The position numbers and the translations under genes are program-made. Shown one piece after another: positions 1 to 12,099 of a stretch of 64,000 bases of DNA (positions are counted from its first letter, which is position 1; each line of letters starts with the position of its first letter). The stretch lies in assembly GCA_000310025.1 (NCBI GenBank), contig FN649735.1, positions 4,292,209 to 4,356,208 of the forward strand. The letters are read 5' to 3'. The stretch comes from Ectocarpus siliculosus. Lineage: Eukaryota; Sar; Phaeophyceae; Ectocarpales; Ectocarpaceae. Under the pieces are notes generated by a model. The model was given only the letters and a program-made list of their open reading frames with translations. It was not told where the DNA came from and did not search any database.

Positions 1-2340
1 GGTCAAATGTAAATACATACCATGTTCACAGGTGTTGCCCGGTTATCGTAAAAAACAGCAAATAAAATAAAATTGTGCTTCAGAGTTGGCTGGTTACCCA
101 CGGGTACGAAATTTACCGTGCGTGGCTGGTTACCACTGGTCGGTGCGTAGCGGCCAGATACCTTGGTCTATGGGGGTTGCTACTGTATGTACACCCAAAA
201 CTCACGTGTTGTACTGTTTAGTGTACTGTTGGCGCAACTACTTACGCCGCATGGAGTAAGACTACTTGTGTGGTGGCGAGTTACCGCCCAAATTTGCTCT
301 GGCTGGTGGCCAAAATTCAAAACTAACTGTATTTTTACCTGGAGTCTGGTTGCATGGACGGGCAAACCTTTCGGGCATCAAAATGATTCCGAGAACAGCC
401 CTATCAATAACAAAGTAGGCCCAGAAAAAATATATGTAGACCACAGGTAGCTGTAACGGCAGGATAGAGCAAGGTAAGGATAAGATATAAGGCATACCTC
501 ACGAAGCAATCCCGTTCCTTTGTACACGACAGTGGGTACGAAATGCGCAACATGCGCCTAGCTAGGTTCGAGCTCTCAACCAGCGTGCTTGTGGCCGTTA
601 GAGAATTTTCGAAGATGTCACCAATCAATCAATTTTTTTATACTGCTCTGTGTGTTTTGCTGTAGACCGCTCGCAAGTAAAAATTCGCCGAAGAGCTGTT
701 GCTTCAAGCTGGTTGCTGCATGGGAGCATTGTCGCTGAAACCCTTAGCACGTGTCAGTCATTGCCCAGATCACCTTGTATCTGACTCGGGACCTGAGCCA
801 ACAACGAAAACCAATGTGTGGGAGAGCCACACCAAATGGGAGAGAGCGAGGGCAGGCATATCTTTTGTTCCGTCTCAACGCAGTAAGCTCTCCATTGATT
901 GCGCCGCCTCCGCGAACGGCCGATGGTGTTGCTTCCCAACGTGAAGACGTGAAGACAAGGGCATGTCAATGCTACCTACGGGTGGCGGAGGGTAATCGCC
1001 CAAGCAGCACCAAACCCACGTCACCTGGTGTATCTTTTGGCTCATTGGCCTCCGCAGCAGTCGGCGCTAGGGTGAGATCGTAGGCAGCGGTGGGACCACT
1101 GGTTGGCGCGGCGCTCTGCTGACCGTGCGCAAGCCGTAAAGCCAGGAACAACGATAGTAGGTTGATGCTCGCGAGAAGGATCCGGACTGTCATGGCAGCT
1201 TTCGACGGGCCACACGGCCGCACACGTCAGCTGACTCCCTCTGTCTGGTGGGACGAGAGATCCGATTAGAAACAGGTCGTGTGGCTTCGAGAAAGTGGGC
1301 AGAGGAGAGAAGACGGAGAGACGGAGAGAGAGGAAAATATATTTTCGTGAAGGATCGCCGCGAATCTGATTGGCAGGAATTATTTTCGGAGATGATGACG
1401 TCATCTCGAGGGGAACTGACAGTCTTTCCCAAAAACACACGATGGAGAAAGCCGTAGGATATGTGTGGGATTCAAGCGTTCAAGCTCCTCGAAGCGGAGC
1501 AGTGGGAGAGATGAGATTCGTTAGAATCCCTTGCTACACAAAGCTCAACCCGTGGTTTTCTTCACGGTAGTATATGGCCTCCGTCAGTACATCTATTGTG
1601 CGTGTCTCACGAGCTCGACTTTTCGGCATGACGATTGTTTTACGGCCGTTGTTTTTTGTATGCATCGTCGTGGCCCGCGCGCGTACAAATCGCCTAAAAA
1701 GTGGTCAACACCTTGACCACCTGTGGTCGATTGCGAAGCGTTCCTCTTCCTTCCGATATTATTGACAACGTATAGCCAGTCCATGTGGCGTAGGTCTTGC
1801 TTACGCATGCAGCACCTATGCACTGCACCTCGAAACTACATGAAGGCGAAGGCAACCGTTTTTTTTCTATCCACCCACCTTCTGATGTGGTCGAGTCACA
1901 ATTCATTTTGTCATAACGAGTTACCATCAATGCTGTGATGACCTGTCGAGGTGTTACTACTGCGAAAACGCTTGCCCACTTCGAATGCTACTCTCACCTC
2001 TTCCTCCTATGAACGGATTTGCTCCACGATATCAACTGAATTTGGCAAAGTTATTAAAAGTAGTTTACCTAGAACGAGCACGTGCCGGAAACCGCACCCG
2101 ACCATCCCAGTGAATGACCATCGCCTTGTATGCCACAGGATACTGCCAAGAGCATTTCGCAGGCTCATGCGCTTCTTGAGCACGAACTATGATTTGGAAC
2201 ATCGGTGGAAACACTAACTTGTGAGCTCTCGTGGTCTCCAATCGTTCATGTGTTGCGCTGGACTGCTGCACCTGACCTGTGGTGACCGTTGCTCAAGAGG
2301 GACGACACCTGGACTGCTTTGCCTGTCGTTGTTGTCCGAC
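1..2340. other. No supportable gene
   Basis: Only short frames of at most about 130 codons are open here. None has a recognisable motif, a convincing splice pattern or the GC-rich codon composition of the exons elsewhere in the window. I see no tRNA or rRNA. The stretch ends at the TA target site of the transposon at 2343. It is probably intergenic or distal UTR sequence. Confidence 0.5.
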
Positions 2341-2464
2341 TACAGTCGTGGGCCCGGTTTAGCGGTCCATAGTGTCACGATTTTTTTTATAACCGCTATT
2401 CAGGGCATCGCCGCTAAACCACTTTAGCGGTCATTATCCGCTAAACCAGGAGGCTTAATAGCGG

Positions 2465-2959
2465 TCATGAACCGCTAAACCGGGAAAAAGCCGATTTTTG
2501 CCCTACAATAACAGCGTGGAGAGCTGATATTGATAGGGCCATGGGTATCATTGCAGCAGTCATACGAAGGTGCAGATGAAGAAGTAACGAGCCAATGAAC
2601 GACAACGCCGCAAGCACATTCATTAATGATGCATTTAAATTCGCCAAAGCACGAAGATTATTCTCCCTTCTTAACTGTATGCCCCTCATCAAGACTGGAA
2701 AATCGTTCGCGTCTCTAACGAAGTGAAGTAGGTGATAAGCCAAACTTGTGACAACGCAATGGCAATCAACCACGTGCTTGAGCATCTCATTTCTGCCATA
2801 TGTCGCGTATCGATCATTCTTCACCCAAAGCAATCTCTCTGGTATCTGCCTTGCGCGCTGGAGGAGCGGCGTGCGCTGCGAGGAACGCCATTTATGCCTT
2901 GCGAAATAGTGTGCTGCTTCGCTTACGCCACACGACTCCGCGCTCTCCACGCTGGCCAA
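2465..2959 (-). CDS. Unidentified 164-codon frame inside the transposon
   Basis: This frame lies almost wholly inside the inverted-repeat element, and its stop falls in the subterminal repeats, so the last residues are encoded by transposon sequence. The middle is basic and rich in Arg/Gln. The C-terminal third has a stretch of roughly 40 hydrophobic residues (around NVLAALSFIGSLLL) that could form one or two membrane segments. No transposase motif is evident. It may be a captured host fragment or a chance frame. A plus-strand frame of similar length overlaps it at 2732-3265, which weakens the case that either is real. Confidence 0.25.
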   Translation of the reverse strand: MASVESAESCGVSEAAHYFARHKWRSSQRTPLLQRARQIPERLLWVKNDRYATYGRNEMLKHVVDCHCVVTSLAYHLLHFVRDANDFPVLMRGIQLRRENNLRALANLNASLMNVLAALSFIGSLLLHLHLRMTAAMIPMALSISALHAVIVGQKSAFSRFSGS

Positions 2960-3549
2960 AATCCGATGATACCTCCGAGTGTGGTGGCGGCGACATCACC
3001 CCCCTGCCCTTCGCTCCGTCAAATTGTGCGGTGGTATCAAGGCCTAGCTCTAGGCCGTCGTGTCGTCGTCGGAGGGGTTAGGCCCCCCTCCATGTACATA
3101 CCGGACAACTTTCAACAACCTAGTCATTCGCGCCCGTTTCCGCAAAGCTTCGGCGATCTCTTCCTGTGCGCACTATTTCTGCGTGCGCTACCTTCTGGTC
3201 AAGAAGCTTCAAAACCTCGAGATTCTAGCCAAAGTAGAGCCGCGTGTGGGGCTGTTGTCGTGTAGCTGCAGCGCGAGTTGTTTCTTTCCGCGCGCCTGGT
3301 GCTAGAAAGCCACCTAACACCTCTTGGCGCCTGGGCGGATTTGAGAAGTGAGGGGAACTCTGCGCCTTCTTGGTTGTTCGCCGGTTGCATCTCGTTCTCA
3401 TCCGGAACCTCCACCTCCCCACACACATGCCGCGTATGCGGCCACCACAGCAACCTTTACAATCATGCGCGCCGCTTGGACTCGTGCCGCATCTAGAAGC
3501 TTGGACAGTTCTCCATCCACGCGCCGCATGCTGTGTGTCTTTATTGTTA

Positions 3550-3649
3550 GCATCGACCGCGCTAACCGGCTGACCAATAAAAAGACGCCGTCGTCAGTCT
3601 CAGCGCGGTTGAAAACACAAAACCCTTCTATATGTCATTAACTGGGACC
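3550..3649 (+). repeat. Dispersed repeat 'R1' copy (inside transposon)
   Basis: The sequence begins GCATCGACCGCGCTAACCGG, continues GCTGACCAATAAAAAGACG and ends ATGTCATTAACTGGGACC. The same start and end frame a copy at 25045-25184. A core copy in opposite orientation lies at about 15713-15748, and a diverged core at 3897-3930. The copies sit in unrelated contexts (a transposon and introns of two genes), which indicates a mobile or seeded repeat family. Confidence 0.7.
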
Positions 3650-3896
3650 TCGTGAGGGGGCGGCATGGGGCAGGAAAAAGCTATTCCCCGGAGTAAAGGG
3701 CAGACACGGTAGGTAGCAACAGAGGAAACCTGCCACCTTGCACTCGAGTTCGTTTTGGAGTGTTTTCACCATCATCCTCCTTGCTTTCACCACCATCACT
3801 CTCATCGTCGTTTCTTCAGCTATTTTTCGGCGATTCTTCTCTGGCCCTGCGTCGTTTGGTGTATGTGTGTGTGTCTCGCTGTGTCCTTTTTATTAT

Positions 3897-3930
3897 GAGC
3901 ATCGACCAGCTAACAGGCTGACCAAGTCGC
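3897..3930 (+). repeat. Diverged core of dispersed repeat 'R1'
   Basis: The core GAGCATCGACCAGCTAACAG is followed by GCTGACCAA. It matches the R1 core with a few substitutions and a small deletion. It lies about 350 bp downstream of the fuller R1 copy at 3550, inside the same TIR element. Confidence 0.5.
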
Positions 3931-4152
3931 TGTGCTGTGAGTATGTGCAAGCGAAGCGCGCACTACATTCAGGTCCCCGCAAAAATTGAACCGATAACCG
4001 CTATTGGTGGCTGCAAACATGTCCAATAACCGCTATTGAGGGCACGACCGGTTTACCGCTAAACCGGGGTGCAGCCGTGTCACGAAATTTTATAACCGCT
4101 AGTCAGGGCATCCCGCTAAACAGGGAACCGCTAAACCGGGCCCACGACTGTA

Positions 4153-5283
4153 CACTAAAAAGAAGATACTGCTCCAAAAATCGAAAAAAAGATATGTGAA
4201 CTACTGCACATACCTAACAGGCATGCCAAGTGCGTAAAATCCACCAAAACATTTTGTACACTTCTACTGTACCATAACCAAAGGATGTTCCTGCACAAAC
4301 GATTTACGGTCTGGTGACTCTTTAGATCTAACCGGTGCTGAAGGCTACGACACGCCGCGCAAGGCTAGGACACACCGTGGCCGACCTAACCCAACCCAAC
4401 CCGAACCCGAACCCTCCCCCACGGCCAGCAGCCTAGCGGCGGCGAACTGGGTGAGACCGCGGCTGCGCAGCGTTGAGCCGCGTTCTCGGAATGCGGAACG
4501 GCGAGAGGTCGTTGAGGGTCACGGCCAGGGAACAACACCCGACCAATCAGATGGCGTGAAACCGCTTCGATAGGAAGAGTCAACACAACAGACTTAATAA
4601 CTGACAAACGAGCAGGTTCTGTACAAGACATGCACCGGGCCAGCTTTGCACGCAAGACATGCGTGCAGGACCACGTTTCTCTGGGGCACATCTGCTATTC
4701 TAGCTCTGGACCACCCACATCGTAAATATATCGCTCTCAATCCCGCTCCCTCACCATCAAACAAACATTGTGATGCCTCACTCCATGTGCGTATCGCACA
4801 GCATTAGTAGAAAGAAAATGTACAACAAGACAACCACCTCTTGGGGCGCAATCTTGCGACTGTTCGTTTTTCCACCCTGCTGGTGATAACAGCTCACAAA
4901 TCTAGCTCATGTCTGTTCGAAAGTCGTGCTCTCCTGAACGCCCAAACCCCAACTGCTGTTATGTAGTTATTACGAAGAAATCCGAACGACAACACACCAC
5001 AAAGGTTGTCCGATGAACACAATACTGTGTGTCAGTACACTCCACAGTTCAAAATTATTACGAGGGGACGAAATTGTAAACAGCACGAAAGAAACATTCA
5101 ATCCCGAACGATTACCGGCTCTGAATGCAGGAACAACGGCCCTCGCAGGGTGGATTGTTGGAGTCGGTTATCCACCAGTCCACGCCATCGCGCTTGCCCG
5201 CCTGAACCACCTCGACACCCACGCGTTCCACTCCACTTCTTCCGCCTAAGCGCCCCCATGGGTAGGCAGGTTCGGGGTCAAGA
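4153..5283. other. No gene seen; 3' flank of the lipase gene
   Basis: Frames on both strands are short and unconvincing. This interval follows the lipase stop codon (minus strand, 5284-5286) and so probably contains its 3' UTR. Brown algal 3' UTRs are often long (established knowledge). No other structure was recognised. Confidence 0.4.
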
Positions 5284-8200
5284 CTATAGTTCCATTGAAG
5301 AAGAAGAATCGTCGGTGACGTCGAAGGAAGGACTGATTGTGACCTTGGAAGCTTTAAATGCCGCTTCCTTTGCCTGCCGGATCTCTTGCAGCTGCGCCTT
5401 TTTCCTTTCCATGTTGACGGGGATAACCTTGGACGACGAAGACGAGTCAACACGACGTGGGAGCTAAAGCGACGAGACGTACAGCCTTGGCTTTGGTATC
5501 CAAAGAGACAGGGGATCGTACGAAACAGCCTGAATGGCCATTCTTTCACCTCCTCCACTCTATTTTCGCTGTTGGCCGGAAGCCCCATCAACCTCGAGAA
5601 AACAAACCAAAACGTCGAAGAACACTCCCGTACAGCTCCACACTTAGGCACAGGGGCCTCTAAAAACATTTTGGAGATGGATGGAAACTTCGCAACACGC
5701 GAGGTGCTAGAGGTCTCACAATCTTGTCTCTGGATATTACAGTAGTTCCTGAACACCGTTACCGGCAACTTAACTGGAGGTGATGAGGGTGTCATCTTCG
5801 AGTACACTGGCTCTTTTGCCGTAAAAGAGTGGAAGGATGGGTGCACCTCCCTCGTGATACCACAAAATTCGAAGGGATTTCCGTCGAAGCCGACCCTTCC
5901 GTATGACCCGTACGGTGAGCACGTCGACCGAAAGCTGTTCACACAAGCGCCCGGAGACGGCGGGGATGGCGACAAAAGCAACGGTTGAACCCTACCTTCT
6001 GCACGGCGTCTTTGACGACACTCTTGGTCTTGTCGAGAAGCGACAGCCTCGAGGCGATGACGGCTTGCTTGAACAGCCGGGCGTACTCCGAGGTGCCGTG
6101 GTCGTTGATCCCGTCGATCAGCTCCCCCCTGAAGAGAGCACTCATCCGCCCCAGCAGGCGGTCCCAGACGTTAGAGGTGCTGATGGCACCGCTGTCGGCG
6201 GAAGCCAGGTAGGGACGGGGGCAGAAGTGGGTCGAAAATGGTGAAAAAGTTGTTGAAAACGCAGGCGTCGACGCAGGAGGTTTGCGACGAAAACGTCGAC
6301 GGAAAGACGAAGTTTGCGTCGAAGCCGTCTGTGACCGCTACGAGTTAGTTCCTCTTCCGTGCTGTTGCGAGAATAAACAGGGAAGTTCCGCGGTGATAGG
6401 AGAACATCAGTCAGCCTCCAAGCCCACGTAGCACGAAAAGGATAAATGCACAGAGAGCGCTAACCCTAAGACGCAATAAAGAAGTTGCTGTATCATAGAA
6501 GAATACGAAGAACGAGCACTGGAACGTGGGGTACACCGTTGTCTTTACGCCCCCCACGAGTAAATCTTTGTGCTATTGACACTTGTCACGACCAGAGCTT
6601 GTACGCGGTGGCAAAGGTAGGGGGACTGAGACGGAGGAGACACAGTGAGGCAAATTCGGGGAGGGGGAAGGGGTCGTGAGAGAATACTCCTGAACCATAC
6701 AACTGCATCCGTGAAAATCGACGGCGGAATCAGCGACCATGGCGTCAATCGTTCGGTGGTACATGCATGCAGGCGGGCACAGGGGCTGATGGTGTTGTGT
6801 AGTTGAGTATCAACAAGCGCAAAACCCCTTTACGCAACGGGATGAGCCATCACCCTCAGAACGACCTGCTGTTCTGAGGAGGGGGGGGCAGTGTCTGTCA
6901 CGACGAGGCAAGAGGTAAGGCCTGACGGCGACAACAAGAATACCCACGGCCGGTAGGTAGCTGCAGGTCACGTGTTGCCACACATAGGGGTGCGTCATCG
7001 CTGCACGTACTAACCGTGAGGAGCTGCGACCCGGGGCCACGCAGACAACAACTCCTCTGCGATGCACGCTTTCCAACTTATCGCCAGCACGAACGGTCAT
7101 ACTCCTTGCCAAGAAACGATCCACCCGAACGATACCCACCCACAAGCAAGCGCTTCGCCGAAACAAACTGGGGATAGTAAAGCTGTTCTCACAATCGGTT
7201 GAAGTTAACCTCTGTGCCGACGTGCGAGTAAGGAAAAGGAGGGATGCGGGGGACAATGTCGTTGTTGTTCCTGCAGCGGAAGTACTTGTCCTTCAGGGGG
7301 GTGCCGTGGTTCATCTTGGCGTCGAACGTCCTGGCCGCCATACCGTCAAAAACCCTGTTTCGGGGAAGAGCAGTCATTGGTGTTGGGTTGTTCGTGGTAC
7401 AGTAGAGATTCCTGTATAGGGCCGGTAGGTGCCCAAAAAATTCACCGGCACAATACCGGACAGGCACTATTCAAAATATTGAGGATGGTTGGAAGTCAGT
7501 GTGTGCCCGCCGAAAACACCGGCATTATACCGGGCACCGGCGCTGTTCAACCGGCACTACACTAGTTATTGTACAACTTAACTAGGAAACCAAACGGAAC
7601 TTTTGCTTTCAAGCGAACCTGGAGGGTGCACAGCAAAATCAGCAATGCATACGAGCACACTCCAAGCAACGTAACGGTCCACCGAAAGCAGTGGGGCCAT
7701 GTAGATTATACCGTAGTTACAGGCGCATGCAAGCTTGAAGATGTTCGATTACAAGAGACGCACGTGTTGTGTCGTTGAAGGAGCACAATACCTTGACTGT
7801 GTTCGTACACAACAGACAAATGCGTCGTGTCTCAACCGCCCTCCTCGCCGTGCTGTCTCAAGAACTCCAAGAGCTCAAAACCTTCATCGCCGTAGAGTAC
7901 ATCGCCACCCTCATTAACGCCATGGCCGCACAAGCAACGCTACCGTCAACACGAGCGTCGGAAACTAACCCAGCTGGTTCGTTCGTCGAATGGTAGATTC
8001 TCTTGGACGTCGTGTCGACCATTGAGCGCCAGCTCAAGTTAGACTACGGTCTACGTCGAGCCTTCTCGTGGTGTAAGTAATGCCCTCCAGATAAGAACGA
8101 GTCCAAATGAAATTTCCACCCGGACTAGTTCGTCACAGATCTCAGACCGGCGTTCAAAACGGGAGTGAGTTCGTCATGAGGTCGACGCTGCTCAAAACCG

Positions 8201-10987
8201 GGGAAGCATATTGTGCGCATAATTCTAGCGTATGGGGCGGTGCGTTTCGGGTTATCCCTGCCACTCTCAAGTCATACGATATGGACCAGTGCGTTGTCGC
8301 CAGCATACGCGGGGATCTCCAAGACAAGAAGTTGGGGGATTGGGTGCTAGACTAGTAGGGTGTGTCACCGAGAAGGAGCCGTGGGAAAAATCCCAGTTCC
8401 ACCACATTACCGCGGGACGTTGTGGTTGCCGTGCTTCTCGTGTAAAGGGTGGTACAATCCCTGTCACGTGAACAAAGTATCTGCAACGCTCATCATGCTC
8501 TTCGATTACCGTGATACTCATCACGCAATTATCGCAGTGCTTGTCCGCGACCGTCTCACCGTGGGCTACCAATGGTATAAATCCCTGCGATATTCATGTC
8601 GTCCACAAACGACAGGCGGGCCGCGGCGATCGTCGCGAGAGCGCCTCCAAGAGAATGCCCCGCGATGTACAGCTTGCGGCTCTTGCCATGCTCATTGTAG
8701 AGGTTCTTGATCGTCTGGTACATACCGTTCTTGCTGGAGGGTAGCCACACCGTGTCGACGCCGTCGTCGAAGCCCTGGCCAATATGATTGGGTCAATCTC
8801 ACATTATTAATTGCTATTGGAGGTGTACGATCAACAAGTGTCGATGTCGTATGGAGTAGGGGTAGGGGTAAGAACTAAGAGGCGAGGAAAGAAGACACGG
8901 GTTCGGGATGGTAAGGCATGAAGTTCAGAGTAAGACTGCCGTCAGAGGTAGTGTGAGGTTACCATGGCATTTCTAGTTGTTTACTCGGGGCACGTCGCAC
9001 ATCGCCGGAGAAAGGAAGTAAGACCCCCGGAGACAGGAATGCATTACCTTCTATTGTTTATGTGTAGATTCTTTCAACTAGTGTACAGCAGGTTTCGATT
9101 TGGGGGACATGGGATGAGGGAGAGGGACAAGGGGTTAGACTAGCCTTTCATAGGCGGTATTCCTCCCTACCAACACTGATAACGTAAGTAACTCGACCGT
9201 TGTAGCTCCGTTTTATCTCACCCGGTGCAAGTCGCAACCCTCTAGGTCGATTTTCCACTCATTCCGTGCCGATCTTAGCCCCATGTTAAGGTTTGTCGTC
9301 CAGTCCGTGAGCTCTTGAGTGCCTCGGAAGACCACCACGATCATGTCATCGTTCGCCGTCACAAACGCCTCCGTGTCGTGGATGGCATCCAGGATCGATC
9401 TTCCCGAAACCGCCGGGTCCGCCTGCTGATTCCGAGATAGAAACGTTGACGGAAATACGAAGCAGAACCGATGGCGATATCAAGCGTAGAAGATTTGATG
9501 CCGCTGATGTGCATTGCGCGAATGTTTTGAGTAAGACACATGTCTAGATGTCGTGCTGGTTGAATCTATCTAGCGAAACCTTTGGCTCTTGTCGCGCTGC
9601 TTTCACCCGGTAAGGTAAGGTTCGGCAGGAACCTTTGCAACAGAAATATCGTCTACGACGGATCTGAAATGGCGATGCCCGGTCCGCCTGTTGAAAGCAG
9701 AGCAGAAACGTTGCACTACATGGATGTTCAGCCAAAGTGGATAGAGAACGAGAGGAAAGAGGGGTGTGGGGATGTAGGTAGCACTCACTCGTGGCGGTTA
9801 CACCCAAACGAACGGCCCCTAAGTTTTCGTCGGATACATGCACACTACGTCGATCACAGCGCGTCGGTCGCCCACTTCAGCGGTACCTGAACGACATGAC
9901 GGTTACTCTCTACGCCCTTCACGGATACAATACACCGCACACCACACACACGATGGCTACACACGAGAGAAGCTTTGGCAGGGAGGCCGCGAAGAAGGCA
10001 CGTGCGTGTCTTTCTCTCGCCTCGAACCAATGGAAGCGATCGAACCCCAAGCCCGCGATCGTCTCGTTGCCGGTCAGCATCCCCTGGACCTCGCTCTTTT
10101 TCGAATATACCATCTTGCTCATCCTAGCAAAATAGTAGCCGTTTTGCAGGGAAAACGACGTGGCCGAGAGATCCGGCTTAAGCTCCACCTGTCGAACGGC
10201 GGCGAGTTGTTCATCGGACGGCGGGAAGGGTTTCGTTTCGGCTTGAGCCCTACTTTTCACACCGGACCTGGGTAGTAGCTGTTTTGGTCAAATACTGTAA
10301 TATAGGGAACCGTTTGCCGGGGAACCCGTTAGGGCCGTTAGGGGATATAAGCAGTTCTTCTATGGGAATAGACTAGGAGGCCTAGAAATCGAAAATCTTG
10401 ATTGCAGCAGCAGCAGGTACGTTTCGTAGCCTTCACCTAGGTCAATACCTGCCTAGCACGGGCGTTCGTCGTGGAATAGTAGAGGCGATCACAGTGTTCC
10501 CAACAGCGCCTCTGCGCATTGAAGCTCTACGCCAAGCAAAGACGCTGTGATGCACGCAGGGGGGTCCAAGAATGATACAGTAGATGCGTCGAATTAGGGC
10601 GAGGGTTAGCGCTAGAAGTACGGCGGGAAGAAACACAGCAAGTACGAACTTCGAGAGGAACCAAAAATGCTGCAGTTGGACAACAAAATAAACATGCTTC
10701 CTACGTCCATCTAACCAACCCCAAAACTGAACCGGTATCTGTCGACGCATGTGACCACATTGCCGACGCTGGCAATGGCGATATCATGGGGGCGGAGGTA
10801 CGCCAAAAGGACAGACAGGACCCTCAATTCTCATGCGCACGTCGACAGATCCATACCCTACATTATACCATATGGCGAAAGAGGCGTGCGAGAATAGAGG
10901 CGTGCGATAACAGTTGTTCTCGCACGCGCCGCTGCCCAATAGCATGAACATCTCGTAGCTCAATCGTGTCCCCTTACGCACAAAATT
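5284..10987 (-). CDS. Class 3 (alpha/beta-hydrolase) lipase with N-terminal membrane anchor, multi-exon
   Basis: Phase-consistent exons, 5' to 3' on the minus strand: 10987-10802, 10768-10556, 10278-10021, 9422-9222, 8774-8560, 7354-7193, 6191-5996, 5463-5284 (537 codons including the TAG stop). Seen: a hydrophobic segment (FVLAVFLPAVLLALTLALI) in the second exon; VVVFRGT (oxyanion-hole strand) in the 9422 exon; GHSLGG with the nucleophilic serine in the 8774 exon; NNNDIVPRIPP (catalytic Asp) and YSHVGTE (catalytic His) in the 7354 exon. This is the full Lipase_3 triad, so triacylglycerol or galactolipid acyl-ester hydrolysis is likely; the substrate cannot be told. The last exon (Lys/Glu-rich, ending SSSSMEL) is chosen by phase. 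The 5' end is incomplete: 11307-11127 also looks coding. The intron after 10021 begins with GC. Core domain is certain; the two ends are less so. Confidence 0.85.
5386..5988 (+). pseudogene. Plus-strand open frame opposite the lipase 3' region, one internal TAG
   Basis: One frame runs from 5386 to a TGA at 5986-5988, broken only by a TAG at 5743-5745. The second part (about 80 codons) has a natural-looking composition, for example GVIFEYTGSFAVKEW and PYDPYGEHVD. The first part overlaps the antisense of the lipase terminal exon, and the 3' end nearly touches the antisense of exon 6191-5996. No family is recognised. It could be a remnant of an inserted gene in the lipase intron, or chance openness. 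A phase-0 minus-strand frame exists in the same place (about 5935-5771), so strand assignment is open. Confidence 0.2.
7399..7565. repeat. Small palindrome-rich repeat (CCGG-NATTATA-CCGG family) in lipase intron
   Basis: Two near-palindromic cores occur here, CACCGGCACAATACCGG at 7443 and ACCGGCATTATACCGGGC at 7517. The block lies in the intron between lipase exons 8774-8560 and 7354-7193. Similar cores occur at 40061, 57231, 57320 and 33661. This suggests a MITE-like family, but I could not define clean ends for this copy. Confidence 0.4.
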
Positions 10988-11126
10988 CTAATGTACGCAC
11001 TGCTCATCGGGGGTAGAGTTACGATCGAAACACACATTGAGATCGACCACGCCGTCAGTCTGTCGCAGTGCACCAAACACCTGATAGGTTTTTTTTTTTC
11101 CAAACACCTGGTAGGGTTGTTATTAC

Positions 11127-11307
11127 CGCCTCCGACTGCACAATGTACACTTGAAGTTATCTTGCGACTTTCCTGTACGAAACAAGGACGACGACGGCAC
11201 CCATTGGGCGGAGTAACTTTCGATGATTTTCCGCACCTCTGACGCGACCTCCACCAAGTTCGCTTCGAACGGGGGGACGATGACTACATCATCTTCGCGT
11301 AGGGTAC
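11127..11307 (-). CDS. Probable additional upstream coding exon of the lipase gene
   Basis: The minus strand reads as an open, protein-like segment containing DDVVIVPPFEANLVEVASEV and RKIIESYSAQW. It has a pyrimidine-rich stretch before a possible AG acceptor and a possible GTAATA donor at its end. It lies 140 bp upstream of the first joined lipase exon on the same strand. I could not match its exit phase to that exon, so it may end at an earlier donor or belong to an unfinished 5' part of the gene. No domain is recognised. Confidence 0.4.
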
Positions 11308-11309
11308 CT

Positions 11310-12099
11310 CGGGGCTGGCTCTGGGCGCTGTCCGCAAACGACAGACGATATCCATGGGAGGGGCGGGAAGACAGCTAGAGAGTGAGGGGTGGGGGGGGGC
11401 ACGACGGAACACAGCAGTAAGTGTGCATCGTGTCCGCATTTGTATGTACGCGTGCTGAAATATGCGTTGGACATCGTGGAGGTGCTGTAAGTAGCTGTGG
11501 GCAACGCACTCCACATTTTGGTGGTCACCCATCTCGTTTGTCGGACTGGTGTGTATCGTGGGAAGGTAGAAGATGAAAGGTTGGCGTCTACAGTAGATCT
11601 TCAACTTTTTGCGTGTTTGGGCAAGTGTTTGGGCGCACAGGGCAAATAGGACGAGGGCGGCCTCTTCCTTCCTTGTTGAGACATGTGTTTAGCTAACAAA
11701 CAAAAAAACAAGTACACGTGCTGACCCTTGCCGAAAGAGTATCTGGATGCATGGAAAAAGTCGCATTGTGCGTGCCCTGCTGTCTAGCTTGACTACACAG
11801 CAGCCACAAGACTATGTACGCACAGCACTGCTGAGGGCAAGGTGAATGAGAAACGTCATGCCAAAATCTGGATCTTTAGACTATTGTACAACAGTTTTCG
11901 CTGACTCTTTTCGCTCTTTTCGGTCTGGAACAACGAACGTGATCATAATAAAGCGACTCGTTTTCACCTCTAGCCTAGACTACACGTCGCAACCCCGTTC
12001 ACGGAGACAAATTTCTGTATGTGACGGAGCCGGGTGTTGGCGCACCGGGAACGCTCACTATTGCGTGATCCACAAAGATGGTATGTGCTCAAAAGAAGA
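11310..12099. other. No supportable gene
   Basis: Short frames only. The interval may hold the 5' UTR, the first exon and the promoter of the minus-strand lipase gene, but no start codon context or splice donor stood out. Confidence 0.35.

Larger units (their letters stand above)
2343..4150. mobile_element. Non-autonomous TIR transposon, TA target site (Tc1/mariner-type ends)
   Basis: The first 23 bases after a TA at 2341-2342 (starting CAGTCGTGGGCCC and running into GGTTTAGCGG) are the exact reverse complement of the last 23 bases before a TA at 4151-4152. A CAGT terminus with a TA duplication is the classical Tc1/mariner signature. The subterminal regions (about 2366-2500 and 3989-4130) carry many short copies of TTAGCGG and ATAACCGCTA in both orientations. 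No transposase was recognised, so the copy appears non-autonomous. It contains a 164-codon minus-strand frame (2465-2959) and two copies of a dispersed repeat (3550 and 3897). The perfect ends suggest a fairly recent insertion. Confidence 0.8.

Noticed and set aside
555-600. tRNA-like B box (GGTTCGAGCTC)
   Set aside because: No A box at the right distance and no cloverleaf could be drawn.
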